NCBI GenBank assembly: GCA_037043455.1
Contig: JAWPHD010001802.1
Coordinates: 62,001 to 126,000, forward strand
Length of the DNA: 64,000 bases
Direction of reading: 5' to 3'
DNA from: Cyrtodaria siliqua
Taxonomy: Eukaryota; Mollusca; Bivalvia; Adapedonta; Hiatellidae
Each line of letters begins with the position of its first letter. Positions within the stretch are counted from its first letter, which is position 1. The notes beneath the pieces are model-generated. The model did no database searches, was not told the origin of the DNA, and was given only the letters and a program-made list of their open reading frames with translations. Below are positions 1 to 11,600 of the stretch, piece by piece. The position numbers were made by a program, and so were the translations under genes.

Positions 1-88
1 GAGGATCACCCAGATGAAAACTCATCACTGTGGGCCATTGTTAGGGTGTTGTCATTGGTGAGGATCACCCAGATGAAAACTCATCACT
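1..88. repeat. Tandem duplication, 59-bp period
   Basis: The 29-base stretch beginning GAGGATCACCCAGATG occurs at 1 and again at 60. Two copies are visible; the array may continue beyond the left edge of the window. Confidence 0.8.
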
Positions 89-150
89 TTAAACCCGAGA
101 CCCAGTGATCATGTTGGGGAAATCTAGCCTAATAATTTTCTACCTCTTAA

Positions 151-350
151 AGCGTCTCCGTGGCCGAATGGTTAACGCATTATAAACCTTTGCCTCTCAC
201 CGCTGCGGGTAGCTCGACTTGCGAGGAAGTGTCAATTCTTACGGATGGCGGGAGGTGTACAGTACTGGTTCTACCCAGGAAAAGGGGGTGGTCTGCCTCC
301 ACCACAAAAAAATTACACGTGTTGAAAATGACGTAAAACATCATACCAAC
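151..350 (+). mobile_element. tRNA-derived SINE, copy 1 (B box damaged)
   Basis: The head resembles a tRNA 5' half with an A-box-like region (GTGGCCGAATGGTTAACGC). The usual GGTTCGAATCC B box, intact in the copy at 22898, is deleted here: the sequence jumps from CTGCGGGT to AGCTCGACTTG. The body that follows (ATTCTTACGGATGG, GGTTCTACCCAGGAA, GGTGGTCTGCCTCC, then AAAATGACGTAAAACA) is shared with copies near 14820 (reverse), 18985, 22898, 25240 and 32270. The architecture fits bivalve tRNA-SINEs with a conserved central domain (Meta-SINE/RUDI type); that family name is an inference. Confidence 0.75.
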
Positions 351-824
351 AAACACGATGACGATGTTATATTCTAAAGGGCCAATACATAATGAATGAT
401 TCCGTATTTGTAAGGAAATTAATTCTGCTCAGTAATAATAATGTGCTATGGTAGGTTACCCATCAGGCTGACCATAAACAAATTGTTGGTTTGCTGTTTC
501 ACTATCTAACCACCCACGAAAAAGGGCCCTACCCAAAACTTTTTATAGCAATTCTTTAACATATTGTTTTTAGGACTAATGATCAGAGATAAATAAATAA
601 ATGCTCTGTCGTGTGTAAAAGTAGCTGTCAAAATAGTTGTCTAAATCTTGATGGGTATAGTTTTCTCCAACAACCCAGTAAAACTGAAGGGAGGTTGGTT
701 GGGGTGGGGAGCATAAAGACCCAACAACTCCCAATTGTACTTATATTTTGCCCAACAGGTGTCCTGTCATAAATGCCCAAATGTAGGTACGTCTGTTCAT
801 TGTTTGTTGGTCTGTCTGAAACAC
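351..824. other. Non-coding, no feature seen
   Basis: AT-rich single-copy-looking sequence with no exon-like open frame or repeat that I can recognise. Confidence 0.5.
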
Positions 825-1072
825 CAGGTCTTGGAATTCACCAACCGTTATTGAGACTATTCTTAGACTTAAGCTCAAGACTATGTAACCACACATATTT
901 CTATAAGTTTACATAACAAGCTGCTATGTATAACTATGACGTATACTAATAAACAGCAACTTCTTACGATTGTTTATCTTTGAAGGTCATGGAAATATTT
1001 GTGAACAAATTTTCAGTACTTGAGCTCAAGGCTAAGAATAGTTTGGAGAATGGTTGGTGAATTCCAGACCTG
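825..1072. mobile_element. MITE-like inverted-repeat element, ~248 bp
   Basis: The left end CAGGTCTTGGAATTCACCAA is matched, as reverse complement, by the right end CAGGTCTGGAATTCACCAAC. The inverted similarity runs about 50 bases inward, through the AAGCTCAAG / CTTGAGCTC segments. No transposase is present, so the element is non-autonomous. No convincing target duplication was found. It abuts the tandem-repeat element that starts at 1079. Confidence 0.7.
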
Positions 1073-1078
1073 GGCCCC

Positions 1079-2678
1079 GTTTTTAGCTCAACTGATCAGA
1101 GATCAGCGGAGCTTATGCCGTGGTGCGGTGTCCGTCGTCCGTCCGTCCGTCTGTCCGTCTGTCTGTCCGTAAACTTTTATTTGTAGCGACTTCACAGCTG
1201 AAACTACTGGATGGATATTCATGAAACTTTACAGAAATGTTGCCCATAAAGTCTAGTTGATCCTAGCAAAAATTCATGTTGATGTGAAATCCAAGATGGC
1301 CGCCAAAGCTAAAAATAGAGTTTTAAAATACAAGTTTGTAGCGACTTCTTCTTGAAAACTATAAGTGATATTGATATGGGACTTTTTCTAAAATGATCAG
1401 CATGACATGATGTTGATCCTAGTCAAAAATCGTTTTGATTCAACGTTAAACATGGCTGCCAGCGGCCATCTTTGTTTACATAGAGTTATATAGTAAAAAC
1501 TTGTAGCGACTACTTCTCTGAAACTACTTGGCGGATTGTCATGAAACTTTACAGGATTGTTGCTCTTGATGTCTAATTGATCCTAGAAAAATTTCAGGTC
1601 GGCCGGAAATTCAAGATGGCCGTCACAGCTAAAAATAGATTTTTAAAAAATAAGTTTGTAGCGACTACTTCTTGAAAACTATAAGTGATATTGATATGGG
1701 ACTTTTTCTAAAATGATCAGCATTACATGATGTTGATCCTAGACAAAAATCGTTTTGATTCAACGTTAAACATGGCTGCCAGCGGCCATCTTTGTTTACA
1801 TAGAGTTATATAGTAAAAACTTGTAGCGACTACTCCTCTGAAACTACTTGGCGGATTGTCATGAAACTTTACAGGAATGTTGCTCTTGATGTCTAATTGA
1901 TCCTATCAAAATTTCAGGTCGGCCGGAAATTCAAGATGGCCGTCACAGCTAAAAATAGATTTTTAAAAAATAAGTTTGTAGCGACTACTTCTTGAAAACT
2001 ATAAGTGATATTGATATGGGACTTTTTCTAAAATAATCAGCATGACATGATGTAGATCCTTGTGGAAAATTATTTTGATTCAACGTTAAACATGGCTGCC
2101 AGTGGCCATCTTTGGTTACATAGAGTTATATAGTAAAAACTTGTAGCGACTACTTCTCTGAAACTACTTGACGGATGTTCATGAAACTTCACAGGAATGT
2201 TGCTCTTGATGTCTAGTTGATCCTAGAAAAATTTCAGGTCGGCCGGAAATTCAAGATGGCCGCCACAGCTAAAAATAGATTTAAAATAAATAAATTTGTA
2301 GCGACTACTTCCCAAAAACAATAAGAGATATTGATATGGGACTTTTTCTAAAATGATCAGTATGACATGATGTTGGTCCTTGTCGAAAATCGTTTTGATT
2401 TGACCTTAAACATGGCTGCTTTGTTTACATAGAGTTATATAATGAAAACTTGTAGCGACTACTTCTTTGAAACTACCTGACGGATTTTCATGAAACTTTA
2501 CAGGAATGTTGCTCTTAATGTCTTATTGATCTTAGCAAAATTTCAGGTCGGCCTGAAATTCAAGATGGCCGCCACGGTTAAAAATAGATTTTCAAAAAAC
2601 AAGTCTGTAGCGACTACTTCCTGAAATCAAAATCAATCAGTAGAGCTTCAAGGTCATTGACCTCTTGTATTATACATC
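1079..2678 (+). mobile_element. Helentron-like non-autonomous element with tandem repeats, copy 1
   Basis: One end is TTTTTAGCTCAACTGATCAG followed by a CCGTCCGTCTGTC microsatellite. The other end is TCAAGGTCATTGACCTCTTG. The interior is a tandem array with a 320-bp period: the GCGACT motif after AAGTTTGTA starts at 1341, 1661, 1981 and 2301, then at 2610 after an 11-bp deletion. Each 320-bp unit is two diverged halves of about 160 bp. Related copies lie at 5735-6898 (+), 51222-52366 (-) and 59648-61955 (-). Roughly 160-bp core repeats flanked by unique ends resemble the pearl/HINE elements described in bivalves; the Helentron assignment is an inference. Confidence 0.8.
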
Positions 2679-4562
2679 TTACGATAAGTCTCAAATTTTA
2701 AAACTGTTCACACTTTTGCACCTAAGCATTCAATGTAGACAAGTATGTGAGCATTATGTGCAAAATATAAAATGTCTAAGAAAATGAAATGAAATCGCGT
2801 TCATTTGTAAATTGTAAATCAAAGTAAAGAATTTAAGAAATTAACTTACGATCAAAACTGTCGTAAGTTGTTTCATTAAACCGGACCCTGATGTCTCAGC
2901 CATAACCTTGAAAGTACAGAAGCGAATTTCATGAAACTTCACACAAATGTGTGGCTCACTGGTGACACTTCTTGTTGATCATTGATAGATTGTTTTTTAA
3001 CCCTTAACCCGCTTCATCTGTTCTTTCTTTGAATTAAGAACAATCCATTTATGTGACAAAGGGGTGTTTTGGGGGAAATGACTGATCAGCAGCCAGACAT
3101 CGTAAACCCTGATCAGCCTGCGAGTATTAAAGTCTGATGTACCCACTTCAGGTATTAATATGGTATTGATGATGAAAATAGAAAAAAAAGAAACCTCCAC
3201 AAAAAAATAACTGTGGGAACGGCAGAAAAACAGCAAATTGTTAAAGAGAAAAAACGTGAAAACGGGAAATGGTAAAATTGGCAAATTCTCTTCAATATAA
3301 TTGGCTAGAGCATTTCGGAATTCAGACTGGCTCCATATAGTATGGTCTTTGGTGTCAGCTAATGCGTGGAACATGAACATTTTTCTGGTGTCTTTCGACA
3401 ATCATTCTGAAATACAGGGCATGCATCACCAATCTGAATAAGAAAATTTGCTAATTTGATTATTTCGCTAGCTGGAGCCAAGGAAACTGTAGTGTTGGTG
3501 CCAGAATGCATTCCAAGTGGAAACTATCTCTAATTAGCTTCTCTGTTTTCCCACGTGTGCAGATAAAAGATACACACAAAAAACGATGGCTTGCTTTTGT
3601 AGGATTTTGTCAGGAGTATTCTTTAAAGATACGTTTGGAGGTTGAGTTCTTGGCAAACACGATTAGAATGCAGTTAACAACAGAGGGTACTGCCAAAGCC
3701 GAGGGTGACAATGTCTCCGACTAGCGGTCATTGAGAAAAGGGTGAAAAATACCAAACTAGGTTCATGAAGTCGAAAATACGGGTTAAAATTATTTTATTG
3801 TATAGTCACCAGGGACGATCAAAGCTTCTAAAAAAACATTTGCGATAGATGGAGAAAAGGATACCGCTGTACCACTCCCTCTCATCAAAGTGAACAGCTG
3901 CCTAAATGGAATTCGTTTTGTAGGCAATTAATAACAGGAGCTTTTGATAGACAAAGTATAAACAATATGCTGAATAAAACCACACATGGGAAACAGACTG
4001 TTACTATGTTTACTGTGTGCAAGGTACATCGCCTTAATACTATGTGTGTTTGAGTAATTCACATTTATTTTGTGAAGTAAATCTTTTTCAAAGATGGTAT
4101 CAGTTTTTTAGGAGACTTTTTTGAATTTTCAAGAGCCTCCTTTCAATAAGTAAGCAATGGTAAAAACTCCCAAATAACAAGAAAAATTCTAAAATGTTGA
4201 CATTTTAAACCAACGAGTAAGAAACACTCAAGACATTTAACGGTCTTGTATGATGTCCCCTTCAAGATTTGACTTCCAAAACAGATAATTCATTAACAAT
4301 TCATGTAAGAGTTGTTATGTGCATAATATTAAGGTGTATTTTGGAATACATTAAGGTTCTTTTCTGAAAATTGTAATTTGTTAACACCACAGTTACCGGT
4401 CCATTAACTTCACACATTCTGAAGCAAGCCCACTTCTAAAGTGACTGCAAATTGTGATGCAAATAAAACCTATAAAAAATATTGACAAGAATTAATGGGT
4501 GGGCTCATTAACCTAAAACAGAAATGAATTCAAAGGATAGGAAACCGATAAGTCTACATTGA
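2679..4562. other. Non-coding, no supported gene
   Basis: AT-rich DNA. Open frames on both strands between about 3000 and 3720 are short and match no family I know. They have no convincing paired splice signals, so they are not called as exons. Confidence 0.5.
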
Positions 4563-4589
4563 AAACCCCTTCCAGGTTGTTTTTTAGGC

Positions 4590-4883
4590 TGTTTTTATAG
4601 CCGAAATTTGGTCATATTCCCAACCCAAAACATCTTTTTTTCCCATTTAAGAGGAAAAAATTCAATGATTGGGGTTCAAAAGCTTAAATAAATGCTTCTG
4701 TTTATCTTGATGTACAAAAAAAACAGTATTAAAGATATAATTATGAAAGGAATGCTTTACTTTATATTTTTCCGAATTTTATAAAAAGTCGCGCTAAAAT
4801 TCCCAATTTTATGGAAAATCGCGCTAAAATTCCCAATTCCAGGGGTACGGGTCATGTTCTCAAAATCGTGAAAAAAAGCCCTG
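4590..4883 (-). mobile_element. Degenerate hAT-like repeat (TTGGGAATTTTAGCGCG family)
   Basis: On the minus strand the sequence starts CAGGGCTTTTTTTC at 4883 and contains TTGGGAATTTTAGCGCG twice about 32 bases apart. A related sequence lies at 10423-10727, where GGGAATT, GCGCGATTTTTCATAAAATTGG and CAGTGCTATAATTCCG occur. The boundary away from the CAG end is uncertain. No coding capacity is left. Confidence 0.45.
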
Positions 4884-5435
4884 CCTGCACTAGCTGTGGG
4901 AGCCTGTACTATAATACTATTACAGTTCACTGCACCTGCATGTAGCATGATTAGCGATTATCAAGTTGAATCGCTTGGCTTGGCTATTACAAGCATGAGC
5001 TGCAGATTCTTCTAAAAGACTGGGTTTAAATACTTGCAAAATCTAGAACAGATCTCTATAATTATGAACAAAGACCTAGAAAGAAAGTTTCTAATCGCAC
5101 CAGCCGGTACATCACCGCGGCACCAGTACAACATTTGCAGGGTTACCGCAGTGCAAACATGCATTAAGCAGTAAAAAAGTAATATTTCAGTTATAAAATG
5201 TGGGATTAGGAAGAACAAAGACAACAGCTTTGAAAGGTTTGTTTTGAGGAGTGAAAATGAAAACTTCACCAACATGGTTGCTATGTGTCGCTTTAAAGGC
5301 GGGATATATTATATGCTTATTAAAACATCAAATAAAGTAAAGTTTTCAGAAGGATTCAGTCAGTAGATTAGAATAATACTGTAATTGCAAAATACAGATG
5401 GCGAACTTCAGTTTTCTTGCAAAAAGATAATTTGT

Positions 5436-5734
5436 GATAAGAATAATGTACTTAAACAAGGACACAATCGAGCGCTTAGTTTCAGCTGCTGTTGCCACCA
5501 ACAACAGCTGAAACTAAGTTTGGTTATAATACAATATGTACATAATAGCTTCTGGCACAGACTGTCAACTTGTTTTGACTAGTGATGAGTATGTGTAAAA
5601 TGATAAGAATTGTGATAAGAATAGGACACAATCGAGCGCTTAGTTTCAGCTGCTGAAGCCACCAGTGATATTGGTTATAATACAATATGTACATAATTAT
5701 GATCTAACAAAGCCTTTGCACAGATTGTCAACTT
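5436..5734 (+). repeat. Tandem duplication of a ~177-bp segment
   Basis: The unit starting GATAAGAATAATGTACTTAA at 5436 is followed by a second copy starting GATAAGAATAGGACACAATC at 5613. They share CAATCGAGCGCTTAGTTTC, GGTTATAATACAATATGTAC and CAGA(C/T)TGTCAAC. The second copy is interrupted after GTCAACTT by the element at 5735-6898 and resumes at about 6899 with TTGTTTTACTAGGGATGAG, which matches TTGTTTTGACTAGTGATGAG of the first copy. Confidence 0.85.
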
Positions 5735-6898
5735 TTTTAGCTCAACTGATCAGATATCAGCAGAGCTTATGCCGTGGTGCGGTGTCCGTCGTCCGTCTGT
5801 CTGTCTGTCCGTCCGTCCGTAAACTTTTTTTTGTAGGGACTACTCCTCTGAAACTACTGAATGGATTTTCATGAAACTTTACAGAAATGTTGCCTATGAA
5901 GTCTAGTTGATCCTAGCAAAAATTCATGTTGATGTGAAATCCAAGATGGCCACCAAATCTAAAAATAGATTTTTAAGAAACAAGTTTGTAGCGACTACTT
6001 CTTGAAAACTCGAAGTGATATTGATATGGGACTTTTTCTAAAATGATCAGCATGACATGATGTTGGTCCTTGTCGAAAATCGTGTTTGATTCGACGTTAA
6101 ACATGGCTGCCAGCGGCCATCTTTGTTTACATACAGTAATTTAGTAAAAACTTGTAGCGACTACTCCTCTGAAACTTCTCAACGGATTTCCATGAAACTT
6201 CACAGGAATGTTGCTCTTGATGTCTAACTGATCCTAGCAACATTTCAGGTTGGTTGGAAATTCAAGATGGCCGCCACAGCTAAAAATAGATTTTCAAAAA
6301 ACAAGTTTGTAGCGAGTACTTCTTGAAAACTATAAGTGATATTGATATGGGACTTTTTCTAAAATGATCAGCATGACATGATGTTGGTCCTTATCGAAAA
6401 TTGTTTTGATTCGATGTTAAACATGGCTGTCTGCGCCCATCTTTGTTTACATAGAGTTATCTAGTAAACACTTGCAGCGACTATTCCTCTGTAACTACTC
6501 AACGGATTTTCATGAAACTTCACAGGAATGTTGCTCCTGATGTCTTATTGATCCTAGCAAAATTTGAGGTCGGCCAGAAATGAAAGATGGCCGCCATGGC
6601 TAAAAATAGATTTTCAAAATACAAGTTTGTAGCGACTACTTCTTGAAAACTATAAGTGATACTGATAGGGGACTTTTTCTAAAATGATCAGTATGACATG
6701 ATGTTGATCCTTGTCAAAAATTATTTTGATTTGATGTTAAACATGGCTGCCAGCGGCAATCTTTGTTTACATAGAGTTATATAATAAAAACTTGTAGCGA
6801 CTACTCTGAAACTACTTGACGGATTTTCATGAAACTTCACAGGAATGCTGATCTAGTTATCAAAAACCTATCAGTAGAGCTTCAAGGTCATTGACGTC
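5735..6898 (+). mobile_element. Helentron-like non-autonomous element with tandem repeats, copy 2
   Basis: Same family and orientation as 1079-2678: TTTAGCTCAACTGATCAG end, GTCCGTC microsatellite, array of 320-bp units (AAGTTTGTAGCGA recurring), and terminal TCAAGGTCATTGACGTC. The last CCT of the terminal palindrome has become CGT. It sits in one copy of a duplicated host segment whose other copy is empty, which fixes its limits to within a few T residues. Confidence 0.82.
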
Positions 6899-6924
6899 TT
6901 GTTTTACTAGGGATGAGTATAGGA

Positions 6925-8029
6925 CAGTAAGGGCCTCAGAATATGCTTACTTTATTTTCCTGTATTTACGAGATAAATCTCTGACTTTACGCAGTGTATT
7001 AGGCAGAAATTCAAGTCTTGTGTGTGCAAATATGAAAAACGGGTTTGCAAAATAACTTGCTAGCACATGCTAAGGGCCAATTGGGTGTATGGGGGCAATT
7101 TCCTTTTTTTTTTAACAGAAAAACGTACATTTTCGATCATCTGTCTAATATAAATGTATTACAAAACATAACAATATTGAGCAAGAGTTTGGAAATATTG
7201 TTTAGGCCAGACTTTTTTAATAATATTTAGGTTTACCGACCCGCCGACCGAAATTATTGCCGAAATCAAAAAAAAATAAAAAAAAATAATTTTTTTATTA
7301 TTTTTTTATTATTATTAATATTTTTTTAACAAAAAAAAGCTTAACTGGCTTGACTGGGACAGATATTTTGATAAGCCAGAATGCACAGTTAATTTTAGAC
7401 TTTAATACATGGTTTGGGGTTTTCTATCCATCAGTTTGTCTGTCTGCATACATGTACATCAGTTTATAAGACCACAAGGTGAAATTTCATGAAGCTTGCA
7501 ACAAATAATCAAAATAAACCATAATAGATGGCCTTTTAATTGACTTGTTACCTTGAAACTAAGATTAAAGTCATTATTTAATACTATTATACAATCTTTT
7601 TTCTTTTAGATGCCTTTGTGGGTATGTTTTCATGATTTTTTTTTTTTATTCCTTCCTCCTACCCTTCATTTTTCCAGGAAAAATCGGTAAAACTAATAAT
7701 AAAAAAACAACTGGCCTTAGCAAAAAAAAAGAGTTTAGGTTTTACCCCCACCAACTCCACCAAATATCGGCCGTGATTTTTCAAAAACAACTGGAAAAGG
7801 TGGCTTCACGGTTGGCTGGCTAAAACACTGCCGTTCCATCAAAATGTTGGTTGTGAGTTTTGTGTGCTTGTGACCTGGTTAAATTCATTAACGAATATGA
7901 AAGTGTTTTTTTTTAAGTTTTCTACAATTTAAGGTTTTAACGCACACATAACTACACGTAACTATATATAAATAATGAAGATACATCAGTGTTGCGTTAA
8001 ACCCTCAAATATTGTCTATACTCAATGGC
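6925..8029. other. Non-coding, A/T homopolymer-rich
   Basis: Contains long A and T runs around 7265-7330 and no supported gene. A possible 12-nt micro-exon at 7610-7621 is noted separately as a finding. Confidence 0.4.
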
Positions 8030-8330
8030 TTCAGGCACGAGCATTTATATGCTCCCAATATATTGCTAGCCAGGTACGAGCAATTGTATGCTCCCAATAT
8101 ATTGCTAGCCAGGTACGAGCAATTGTATGCTCCCAATATATTGCTAGCCAGGTACAAGCAATTTTATGCTCCCAATATATTGCTAGCCAGGCACGAGCAA
8201 TTGTATGCTCCCAATATATTGCTAGCCAGGCACGAGCAATTGTATGCTCCCAATGTATTGCTAGCCAGGCACGAGCAATTGTATGCTCCCAATATATTGC
8301 TAGCCAGGCACGAGCAATTGTAGGCTCCAA
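8030..8330. repeat. Minisatellite, 39-bp unit, about 7.5 copies
   Basis: The unit is GCAATTGTATGCTCCCAATA followed by TATTGCTAGCCAGG(T/C)ACGA, with starts 39 bases apart (8041, 8080 and so on). Because 39 is a multiple of three, frames on both strands stay open through the array; this does not indicate coding. The array ends about 62 bases before the 3' splice site at 8391. Confidence 0.92.
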
Positions 8331-8391
8331 ATGAATTTCTAACCGCTATTGTACAATTTACCATTTCTTCAAGACTTCCTCCATTTTGCAG

Positions 8392-8612
8392 ATATGAGCC
8401 CAACTACGCGCCCAATGTATCGCTGGCCCCTGTACAGAAATGTAAAGGTGAGGACGACGATGAAGAAGAGGAAGAGGAAGAAGAAGAAGAAGAAGTACCT
8501 GCGAAGAAGCAAGCTCTCTTCCCGGAGCCCGGACCCTCCAAACAGTACAAGGAGTGGGAACTTCTGTCAGAGAGCGATGATTCGTCAGTGGAGAGGTCGT
8601 CTCCCTCGCACG
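8392..8612 (+). CDS. Exon A of the coiled-coil gene (acidic region)
   Basis: The 3' splice site is CCATTTTGCAG before 8392 and the 5' splice site is CACG|GTTAGT at 8613. The exon gives one base to the codon before TAT and ends one base into a Gly codon. It encodes YEPNYAPNVSLAPVQKCKG, then EDDD and eleven Glu, then VPAKKQALFPEPGPSKQYKE and a Ser/Asp-rich end (SESDDSSVERSSPSHG). The poly-Glu run is encoded by a GAA/GAG microsatellite and could vary in length. Confidence 0.82.
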
Positions 8613-11600
8613 GTTAGTCGTGTATTTTTCTGTCTTCATTTCAAATACAGTAGTCTATTGGGAGAGTCTAGACAGCCATCTTGAATCAGGTGTATGCTTG
8701 AATCCTGAACAAAAACTCTACTCTTTCAGATGAATTTTGAGTAAACAGTAGAAGAGTTTGTGCAACACATTGCGCCCCGTGTGGTTCTGGGGTTTGGTTA
8801 CGGGGCAAAGAATAGGGCCACTGCAGATCCCGTTGGAGGGGAAGGCACAGGGGTAGAACCCCACAAATTCCTGTGCATTTTATCATTTTTTGTTTATGCT
8901 CATTAAAGGTCTTCATCATGACCCCTTCATTGTTTCAGGTGCCATCTCGCTCATATCACTAGAGCAGTGGCAGAAAAATTATAACGTGGCTCCAGCATAA
9001 ATGGAGTGTCTACAATAGAATTTGCAGTTCAGGGTGAGAAGGTTCTAGGCCTGTTCTCCATATTTGATCTCGAAGTACATGGAGGATGAGCCTGGCATGT
9101 TCATTCCTGTTAGGCGCCATATAACCTTTCATGTTTTGGTGCACCTTAAAACTCCAATTCAGTTCAATTCAATGCAACACATTGCGTGTATAGGAGTTCT
9201 AGTGTTTACTTTCATATTGCCTTGTTTACTTATCTCTGAGCTAAGCATGCATTGTTCTACAATATTGCATAAATGTACACAAGGACATGTAGAAAATGTA
9301 AACAAACGTCAAAATAAACACGACAGAAATTGTTTCTCTGGTTTTCCAAATTTCTGAGAAATTGAAAGAAATGTTTGATATGTTTGGATTGTCAGTTTAA
9401 CGCTGACTGATGCTCAGAAACCATAAGATAAATTTGAAGAATTTACGACGTCAACATTTCAACGGCATCACCTTTTTATCATATTGCACACTTCAAAATC
9501 ATCGGCACAAAATGAAAATGAACAAGAAGGTACAAATGTATTCCAATGATATAGAAATAACACCATTACAATGCAAACAATAATAACAATTTATATCGAT
9601 CAAAAGCAATGTAAAAATATACAACACAATTTTTATTGAATTTGTATGGAGAACTGTTATAAATCAGATTTACTGTTTTATATTCAAGGTCATGTTCTAA
9701 GTTAACATTATTTGATCGATCAAGAAAATTTAATATTCCCTATAATGTTTTCATTTCTTCATCAAACTTTTGCATATCTAGTCATTAGTGACATAGCCAG
9801 ATCGATATGCCAAGGTCATAGTTCATGGTCATACATTCTGGGACAAGGAACGAACATGTGACGCGCATCTCCCAGAGTTTGGTCATCTAGTTGTAAACTA
9901 ATATTAACTTGTTTGAATTCATTAGGAGAGGAGTCGCGACTTTCCCCGACAACGGAGAACCAGCGAGCCCTGGAGATCGAGCTGGAGATGATTCGTCAGG
10001 CGTTGGACGGCAAGATAGGGGTGGACAAGGAGGAAAAGGACAGATTTCTACACGAGTTCTGTAAACTACGGGCTAAACATCAGGAGGTTCTCAACCGCAA
10101 CATTCAGGCATGCAGAAGTCTTAAACAGGTATGTAGAAACATGTCTGACATAACCATAAAATTGAAAAAAAGAAAAAATGTGAATTGAGAAAAAAATAGA
10201 ATAAAAAAGGTAAAATATTTGTTTCTGTACATTGCGAAATTATTCATTTGGTTTGGATGTGCGTAACAACTGCATTTTCCGCTTTTATTCTGGTTATTTG
10301 CATAAAAATTAAACTGGGCTAGTTAAAATCGAGCTTGTCTAGTACATTTCAAAACTTTTACTAGTCATGTGGGCTACCAAAGAAAAGTGATTATAAATTA
10401 AAGTATTGTTTTACTATGTTTTGGGAACATAGCCCATACCGTCAGATTTGGGAATTACTGCGCGATTTTTCATAAAATTGGAAAAAAAACAATAAAACAT
10501 TCATTTCATAATTGTATCTTTCATACTGTTTACAGTGAAACATGATCAACAGCGGCATTTAAAAGCATGTCATACTCAATACTTGTCAAACTTTTGATAC
10601 TTTTCTGTGTGTTATTCTTTTCCTTCTTTTAGTTGGGAATTTTTGTCTCAAAATTGGGAAAAGGGACATGTTTTGGCATTGGGAATATTGCCCAATATCG
10701 GCTTAAAAACACGGAATTATAGCACTGTTTAAATTATTATCACATTTACAGATGCTTTCTTGCAATACTGCAAAATAAAACAAATGCTCAGCCTCCATGA
10801 ATGTCATGTTTTAAATCAACAAAATGAGCCTGCTCAGATAATGGGAAGATTTTGTTTTTGAAGTAAAGCTCCAGGCTCGTATTCATAAAGCTTCCTAGCA
10901 ATATCCTAACTTTTCGTCAAAGGACAAGGTATGATAAGGGGGTATTTTGGCCCCCAATATATTCAAAATGCAAAAAAATAATATTTACATATAATCTGTT
11001 GTGCATATTGAAGTAAATTGATCATATTCTATCTTCAAAATATATTTTTATTTATTTTATTTATCTAGAAGATTTAAAACGGTCTCAAAAAACGGTATTT
11101 TTGGTAATTTTGTTATATTTTGTAGATTTTGGACCTTTCTGGGCAAGATTTTGATCCTAAAAATATAGAGCGCACCTCCGAGCACACACAGTTTTTTGGC
11201 TGATGATGCATCCCTATCAAGTACCTGTTTCAACAAAAAATCAGCTGTGCTCGAGGGTGCGCTCTGTATTTCCAAGACCAAAAACTGATCGAAAACTGCT
11301 GAAAATGAACAAAAATTTCATTTTTTGAAAAAAAAGGCCTTGTTTGTGAGGCTCTTAAACTCATTTATAGCCTTCAAACATACTTGTAATGAGTTTTAAT
11401 ATTGATTCAGTTCATTTGTAGCTAAATTAGATGTTCATAACTTGTGCATTAAAACTTTCAATACTGGGGGCCAATTTTGTCCCTTTATCAAATTTTTAAA
11501 CACATTTCTATCGTTTTAATACATTTTCTAATATTTTTAATAATGCTATGGATTAATAAACCCCACAGCTGAATCAATATCTTAAAGTAGAAGCTCCGTC

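Noticed and set aside
2997..3401. 134-codon minus-strand open frame with a hydrophobic C-terminal half
   Set aside because: No ATG at the start, a stop codon immediately upstream, no recognisable domain, and hydrophobicity from A/T-rich sequence.
3506..3724. 72-codon + strand open frame
   Set aside because: No domain recognised and no paired splice sites that connect in phase to the exon at 8392.
8012..8334. Overlapping open frames on both strands of 99-119 codons
   Set aside because: A 39-bp minisatellite with a multiple-of-three period keeps all frames open; the next real exon uses its own acceptor at 8391.
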